Assembly: GCA_009746045.1 (NCBI GenBank)
Contig: RPFO01000246.1
Location: forward strand, 3,391,353-3,455,352
Length of the DNA: 64,000 nt
Direction: 5' to 3'
Source: Mesostigma viride
Lineage: Eukaryota; Streptophyta; Mesostigmatophyceae; Mesostigmatales; Mesostigmataceae
Shown here: positions 57,001-64,000 of the stretch, piece after piece
How positions within the stretch are numbered: the first letter of the stretch is position 1
How the letters are laid out: every line of letters begins with the position of its first letter
Translations under genes and position numbers: made by a program
Notes under the pieces: model-generated
Databases searched by the model: none
Told to the model about the DNA's origin: nothing
What the model saw: only the letters and a program-made list of their open reading frames with translations

Positions 57001-60000
57001 AACTGGCGCACCAGCGAGAGGGCACCCACCTTGAAGTGCCGCAGCTGTTTCTCAGTGCATCCCGGCTGGATCTCCTTCACCATTTGCGCCAGCTCCACCG
57101 CATTGAGCTTGCCGCTGCCGTCCTTGTCCGCTTGCCTGCAGGGTGCAGTAATTGCACAGCGCGAGAGGCAGGTGATTTAGCCAATGGCAGTTCGACGGAG
57201 CCAAACGAGGGAATCTGGGCAGCCCTACGCCCTGTGCTGCCAGGGCTCCTCTTTACCCCCCACTCCCATCCCCAGGGCGCACTCTGAAATTATCGTGGCT
57301 TTTTCTTCTGCCCCTGACATGCCTCAGCCTCAGCCTCAGCCTCAGCCTCAGCCTCAGCCTCAGCCTCAGCCTCAGCCTCAGCCTCAGCCTCAGCCTCAGC
57401 CTCAGCCTCAGCCTCAGCCTCAGCCTCAGCCTCAGCCTCAGCCTCAGCCTCAGCCTCTGCCTCTGCCTCTGCTGCGCACACACTGCTATCTGCTAGGGTG
57501 CACATATGCCGCCATCACCCTCAGCACCGCCAGGGTCAGGCCCACCTCCACCTCCACCTCCGCCTGTCACTGCCACCTGTCACTGCCACTTATACGTGGT
57601 ACCCTGCCTCCATCCCCCCTTTCATCCCTCACCCACCGGAACAGCTCCACCAGCCGTGTCTCGCGCGTCTCCAGAAACTCCACCAGGCGTGTGAGGATGT
57701 CGGGCTGGCAGCCGCCACAACGTCATGCCCGCAGCCGTCACCAAGTTCCGTCCACAACCGCCGCAGAGTTATGCCCGCGGCCGCCACAGAAGCCATGCCC
57801 GGCCAGCACGCATGAGCACATCAGGGTGGGGGAGTTGGGGTGGTTTGGATAGCCACAGTGACGACAATACAATGGGTTGAATAGCCGGAATGATGTAGAT
57901 ACAATGGGTCGAATAGCCACAGTGACATAGATACCTTGTAGATACCATGGCACGGCCGTGCACGGCCTTGCAAACCTGTCAGGAGCGAGGCCTGTGGAAT
58001 CCCAAGGAGCCTTCCTAACGGACACCGTTGAAGCAGGGTGATACAACGATGCAAGCGGAGGCTGCATCGGCGCGGAGAAGCCGAGACTAACCCCATCTTA
58101 TTGTGGGTTGTCACAGGAGTGGGCAGGTTGGTGAGGGACTCGAGGTGGCAGTAGTAATGTCCAGTGCAAGCGGCGGTCGGCACTTCACAATTGCCACGCT
58201 GCTCAGGTGGAAAGAAAGGGGAGGGGGTGGTGGCCTGCGGAGGCATACATCGATGACGGCCGTGTGCGGGTGCACCACTTCTCCGGCCTTGCTGATAAAC
58301 CTGTTCAGGGAAGTGCAGTGCTCAGCAGGGACTTACCATTGCCATCAAACTGCCGGACACATAGAGAGTCACCCAAGCATATAGATCGTTCTAAACCTGA
58401 GCGGTTTACCCTCTCACAGAGAGGCCGTCCCCCACGCACCTCATGCACCACCAGCTCGGCCTCCTGCGAGAGCACCGACCCGGCCTTGTTGGTCACCAGG
58501 CAGGAGTACTTGCCCACGTCATGCCGCGTGGCGGCCTGGATGCGCAGCTCGGGCTTCTCGTAGTCGCCCAGCACCTCCCCGTCACGGCGCCACGTGTAGA
58601 AGATGGGGGCCACGCCGAGCGCGACCACGCTGCGGGCCACAGCACACAACCACGATGGCAAGCAGATGAATGAAAGCAATAAATGCCCTGTTTCGTGTTT
58701 CGTGTTTTATTATTACAGCACAAGATGTTGTCCGAATTAAAACGAGAATTTACTACCGGTCGGAGTAGTATGGGTAGTACATAATTAGAACAGGAAAGTG
58801 TTTCCAATGTGAGAACTGTTTGGACCGGTATGTTGGGCCCCACGCGCTTGCAGTTCATGACATCAGCGAATCAAACATAAGGGTCATAGCCCACTGTCCT
58901 GCACGCCCTCCTTTCCCACCACGCCCCAGCACATTAGATACCACTAGTACAGAAAATTTTCCGCAACCCTAGCAAGGCTGCCAGACATGCTGAACGCTGT
59001 GCTTCATGTCCTCGTTCGGGGGTGTGGGGGGAAAGGCAACCCGCAAAGGGCATGGTGCAGGGAAGCCTACGGTACTGGCAGAACACAATACGTGTATTTG
59101 TGTGTGTGACGTGATGTGGGTGCGCGTGATGTGGTGGGCCATATTGTGCTGAAGATTTGGTCGCCATCCCACCTCCACCTTTATAGTCCACAGGCATAGG
59201 GCCATGATGACAAAACAGCTTTCCACACCCTTGCAGCCGAAGGCCAAGTGCAAAGGCGTGAGCAGGCAACGAGGAGCACATCACGCCGCCGCGCTGCTTC
59301 CTTCCTGCGAAACATTAATTAACACTGCGAAATCATCTCACGCAGACTGCGTAGCATAAGCAGGCACATCTGGCATCATGCCACTTGGAATCCCCCCCCC
59401 CACACACCTCCCTCTTTCCCGCATCCCCCCCTCATGACCCCTCAGACACTGACAGGAATCCCATGAGGATAAAGGGCCGAGAGGTGGCAAAGGAGGGAGC
59501 AGATATCCCCCAAGCTACCCCGTAGAGAACCACCTTTCTCTGCACCGTACCTGCTATTCTTGATCGGCAAGCACGGCTCGTTGGACGATAACATGAAATG
59601 GGCATGGGCCCAACATCCCACCTGCCAGAGTATGCCACCTAAGCCATACCCCTTGCACCGTGCGCGCTATGAACCCCACCCCCTACCCTTTACCCCCTCC
59701 TCCCGAGACCCTAACACCCCTTAACTTGCACGCGCGGCGTTATGCTACACCCGAGACCCCCCAGGGGCATGGTGAAGCCACGTGCAGTAGTCCTGCAACC
59801 CACCGGAATGCCGCGGGTTCCCCCTCCACCACCTCCATCGGCACTGGTTGCTGCTGGATGCTGGGCGGCGCGCGCACGTCCTGCACACTCAACTGCGCGG
59901 CATGCGTGTCAACCTCGCCCTCGCCGTCGCCGCAGCGCACACGGCATGCATAGCCTCCAGCGTCCGCCACCTGCACGTCGTCCAGCACCAGCGTGGCCGA

Positions 60001-62468
60001 ACGCTCACCACGCGTGGGCCCTCCGCGCTTCCGCAGGGGCTGTGGGCGTCGTTGGGGGCGAGGGGTGTGTGCGTGGGTCCATGATTGGGGGCGAGGGGTG
60101 TGTGCGTGGGTCCATGCTGTGCGATCACTTCCGAACAAAGGTGACATGGAAGCAACGATGGTGGCCAGGGAATGTTTCATCGTAGTTGGCAGTTTCACGG
60201 ACACGGTGGAACAACAAGAACATCATGGCCAGCAGCGCATGAACAAGGGGTGTTTTGAAAGTCCTTAAAGCAGGGGTTTGAAATCGACATTCTGAAGTAG
60301 ACGATTTTTTACCAGAATTTCTTGCCCTTGATGCCTGGAGCGGAGAAACAGAACTTAAGGGAAATAGAACTAAGGGAAACAGAACTTAAGTCGAGCGACA
60401 TACCAGGATCCTTATCCAACCAAGGCATCCACTGGCCCAAAGGGAGGGCGCCAAGGTTCTCTGCAACTGAACATCCTCTGCCACTCCACCAAGCTAGGTG
60501 TGCAGCCATGACACAGCCACTATTTGCCATGCACGTTCAAACTCCACCCAGGGGCGATTGGTGGCGAGGCAGCATCGTGGCACGGGTTCGCTCGACCACC
60601 CTTCCACCGAACAGTGTTGGCACAGGTGCATCCCCCGACACTTCCACGGAACAATTGTTGCAAAAGGTTTACCAAATTAACCAACACACCCGTCCATTGA
60701 AGAACCACTCGTACGAGAGGGGCACGCCCGCACGCTGCTCCCCCCCCTGGCTGCTTGCGTGCGCCTCCACTGCGAACGTAGCACTCTGCCCCGCCTCAGC
60801 CGCCACATCACTTGGGTGACTGTCAATCACCACCGCCCACAGAGCAGGCTCGGGGTCGGGCGACCGGTCCCCTGGCGGCGGCTCGGCGGACGCCACCTGT
60901 GCGGCGGCAGCAGCCAGCGCGGGCGGGGACTCGTTCTCCTTGTCGTGTCGGATGCCGCGTGAGGAGGGCGCAATGTCACCGGCCGTGCTTGAACCGCTCG
61001 AGATGCGGCGAGGGCGCAGCGGCGCACGGTTGGGGCTGACGTTGTCGTCGGGGGTGGGCGGCTGGCGGCTAGTGCCTGTAGAAAGGCCACGGGAACAGCC
61101 AAGAACAAGGCAGAGACAATCAAACAGGGGGAGGTGGCAATGATGGTGATGGCGTCGGCGGTGGCGATGGCTGTGGCCATGAAGAAGAGAGAACAATTAC
61201 TAACTTGGGCACACCGCTGTTGAGATGAATCCCACTAAGGGCTGGGTGATGCGTGCCGGGATTTTAGAGTAGAGTGATTGGTAGCTTGCAGCAGGCTCCC
61301 GAGCACGGCAAGCCCTGCGCTCCTCGTCCAAACATGCAGCAGTGATGCGTGAACGGGAGCCATACCCATGGTCAGCAGCAGAGCGAGGACGTGCAATCCC
61401 TGCCTGGCAGCAGCCAACGGAAGGAACTGTGTCCGGCAACAAAGGAAGATGCCCTCGTATTATCCACCACCAGCCATCGATTGTTGCCTGCTGAAAGACC
61501 ATCACTTAATGTTAAAGAAAAACATGTGTGTACCCCTCACTTAATGTTAAAGGAAAACATGTGTGTACCCCTCACTTGCTGTGAAAAGAAAGCACGCGTG
61601 TGACACTGTGTGTACAACGCGATATCAGCAAAGGCAACGTCCCAACCAGCCCACACAGGCCTTGCCCCACCCCACTCACCTCCTCGCCCCCTGCGTGGGG
61701 GTGACCGCCCCGTCATGGGCCGCTCTCCCCCCTCCCCGGGGGACAGCGTGGCGGCCAGCTTCTTCTCCAGCACGCGCCGCTTGGCGCGCTCGATCACGTC
61801 CATCGCCGAACGCGAGGGCTTGCGGGCGCTCGGCTTCTGAGGGGTGGCCCCGCCCAGGCCGCCCTTGCGCACGGCGCCCACGCCTTTCGGCCTGGGGCAG
61901 TGTGCACCACCGAGTCAGCGTGATGACATCAGAGACAGGATATGACATCAGCATCACGGCATGAAGTCAGCATCCCCCGTGCCCTGACACGGCAGCACAT
62001 GCATATTTTAAGTTCTACCGCCCCTGCGCGAAATTGTGCATCATCCAGGCCGCATGTGCCGTGTGCCAGAACGGGTACTACCATAGTGCGTTGAGATATC
62101 CGTCCCAGCAGCAAGAACAAGGGACAAAGGGACTTATCAGCCGGGACACAGAGACAGACGGCAGAAAAGGGACAGGTGGCAGAAATGGGATAGGTGACAG
62201 TGCAAAGGGACAGATGGCATAAAAGTACAGGTGGCAGAACGAAGGGACAGATGGCAGAAAACGGACAGGTGGCAGAACAAAGGGGAAGAACAAAGGGGCA
62301 GAACAAATGGGCAACGGGACATACCGGCTGTGAAGGATGGCGTTGGTGCGGATCTTGAGTGTGCCAGATGTCAGCATTTTGTAGCCGTATCGGCTGAGGA
62401 TGGGGACCTGCAGCGCATGCCCCCACAGCGCCGGCCACAACAAATGCCGCATTACGTCGCAATCAATG
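54079..62468 (-). CDS. Ig-like domain and EF-hand protein, at least nine exons, 5' incomplete
   Basis: Minus-strand exons: 62468-62325, 61891-61680, 61075-60690, 60039-59804, 58629-58440, 57704-57637, 57135-57030, 56035-55802 and 54297-54079 (stop). All junctions are GT-AG and every phase matches, giving 597 residues. About 1-197: a basic then low-complexity, Ser/Pro-rich region. About 198-298: an Ig-like domain ([43 protein letters not shown]). About 304-389: a second Ig-like domain ([29 protein letters not shown]). Both have the W and the DxGxYxC motif but lack the usual first Cys. Then come four EF-hands, with loops [12 protein letters not shown] (415-426), [12 protein letters not shown] (451-462), [12 protein letters not shown] (518-529, split exactly by an intron) and a degenerate [12 protein letters not shown] (563-574). 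A calcium sensor tied to a scaffold or cytoskeletal partner is the natural guess. No enzyme domain is seen. The N-terminus lies upstream of 62468. Confidence 0.85.
54318..54905. repeat. 8-bp minisatellite (ATGGGGAC)n, about 73 copies, intronic
   Basis: Period 8 with scattered AGAC, GGCC and GAGG variants, decaying at the right edge (gagacgttgag). It fills intron 54298-55801, starting 20 bp from the last exon's acceptor. Because 8 is not a multiple of 3, the same peptide (GDMGTWGH, or SPCPHVPM on the other strand) appears in all frames, which is a repeat artefact. Confidence 0.96.
56094..56522. repeat. 9-10-bp (TTGGGTGGG)n array, 430 bp, intronic
   Basis: G-rich on the plus strand, the template strand of the Ig/EF-hand gene. 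It lies in intron 56036-57029. Variants GGGC and TGCG cluster at the two ends. It has strong quadruplex potential. Not telomeric in sequence or position. Confidence 0.95.
57322..57458. repeat. (CTCAGC)n hexanucleotide array, intronic
   Basis: About 22 perfect copies followed by CTCTGC variants, in intron 57136-57636 of the Ig/EF-hand gene. Confidence 0.96.
62160..62310. repeat. Degenerate 13-20-bp array (GGGACAGGTGGCAGAA-like), intronic
   Basis: Repeating gacag(a/g)tggcagaa units with variable spacers in intron 61892-62324 of the Ig/EF-hand gene. A few copies also occur as cacaggtggcag. Confidence 0.8.
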
Positions 62469-63167
<699 letters not shown>

Positions 63168-64000
63168 ACCTTGTTAGACCATAAGGAAACAATGATACAC
63201 TGACGATGTGCGATAAGAGGTCCTGCCTTGTTAGACCATAAGAAAACAACGATACACTGACGATGTGCGATAAGAGGTCCTGCCTTGTTAGACCATAAGA
63301 AAACAATGATACACTGACGATGTGCGATAAGAGGTCCTGCCTTGTTAGACCATAAGAAAACAATGATACACTGACGATGTGCGATAAGAGGTCCTACCTT
63401 GTTAGACCATAAGAAAACAATGATACACTGACGATGTGCGATAAGAGGTCCTGCCTTGTTAGACCATAAGAAAACAATGATACACTGACGATGTGCGATA
63501 AGAGGTCCTACCTTGTTAGACCATAAGAAAACAACGATACACTGACGATGTGCGATAAGAGGTCCTACCTTGTTAGACCATAAGGAAACAATGATACACT
63601 GACGATGTGCGATAAGAGGTCCTGCCTTGTTAGACCATAAGGAAACAACGATACACTGACGATGTGCGATAAGAGGTCCTGCCTTGTTAGACCATAAGGA
63701 AACAACGATACACTGACGATGTGCGATAAGAGGTCCTGCCTTGTTAGACCATAAGAAAACAACGATACACTGACGATGTGCGATAAGAGGTCCTGCCTTG
63801 TTAGACCATAAGAAAACAACGATACACTGACGATGTGCGATAAGAGGTCCTGCCTTGTTAGACCATAAGGAAACAATGATACACTGACGATGTGCGATAA
63901 GAGGTCCTGCCTTGTTAGACCATAAGAAAACAACGATACACTGACGATGTGCGATAAGAGGTCCTACCTTGTTAGACCATAAGAAAACAACGATACACTG
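63168..64000. repeat. 57-bp minisatellite, at least 14 copies, runs off the window
   Basis: TTGTTAGACCATAAG recurs every 57 bp from 63171. Copies differ at three positions (gga/aga, aatg/aacg, tgcc/tacc), and the variants are shuffled along the array. A minus-strand frame is open through the units (FSYGLTRQDLLSHIVSVSL per unit) because 57 is divisible by three, but it breaks where the unit has TACC. There are no unique spacers, so this is not a CRISPR array. Confidence 0.95.

Noticed and set aside
63168-64000. CRISPR array (regular 57-bp spacing)
   Set aside because: The whole unit repeats with only point variants. There are no unique spacers and no cas genes, and the window is eukaryotic.

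Overview
This is a window of nuclear genome from a eukaryote with intron-rich genes, most likely a photosynthetic protist in or near the green algae. The evidence is a DUF2358+SOUL gene (an architecture of plants and algae), GT-AG introns in phase-consistent multi-exon genes, long microsatellites in nearly every large intron, and many non-LTR retroelements. Nothing looks prokaryotic: no operons and no ribosome binding sites. The species cannot be fixed from sequence alone. Repeat-rich prasinophyte genomes are a plausible comparison, but that is a guess.

Layout. 0.7-4.4 kb (+): a DUF2358/SOUL heme-binding-like gene. 5-17 kb: a retroelement island with a triple nest (LINE 3' end containing an ORF1-only element containing a hAT transposon), two LINE (family R) insertions, and a terminal-inverted-repeat element that carries a 398-bp tandem array. 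17.4-23.3 kb (-): a six-exon gene for a secreted or Golgi-type protein resembling DUF3431. 24.2-37.5 kb (+): a 12-exon lipid kinase of the diacylglycerol/sphingosine kinase type, divergently arranged with the previous gene. 38-45 kb: a second island with nested half-LINEs. 46-47.4 kb (+): a single-exon TPR/J-domain protein whose upstream region is tandemly duplicated. 48-53.6 kb: a third island, including a TTAA-flanked inverted-repeat element. 54-62.5 kb (-): a gene of at least nine exons encoding two Ig-like domains and four EF-hands. 63.2-64 kb: a 57-bp tandem array running off the window.

The most notable system is the retroelement community. Two families (A and B here) have only an L1-like ORF1 and no ORF2 in every copy examined. 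Their 3' ends match those of two ORF2-bearing families: A matches Y and B matches R. Each 3' end has a short stem-loop, with base changes that keep the stem paired, just before an AT-rich microsatellite tail. This suggests ORF1-only half-LINEs mobilised in trans by partner reverse transcriptases. Ten- to twelve-base target duplications and paralogous empty sites let most insertions be drawn to the base.

The three multi-exon host genes between 17 and 62 kb were rebuilt by hand from splice sites. In each, exon phases agree at every junction reported. The host genes look functionally unrelated to each other.
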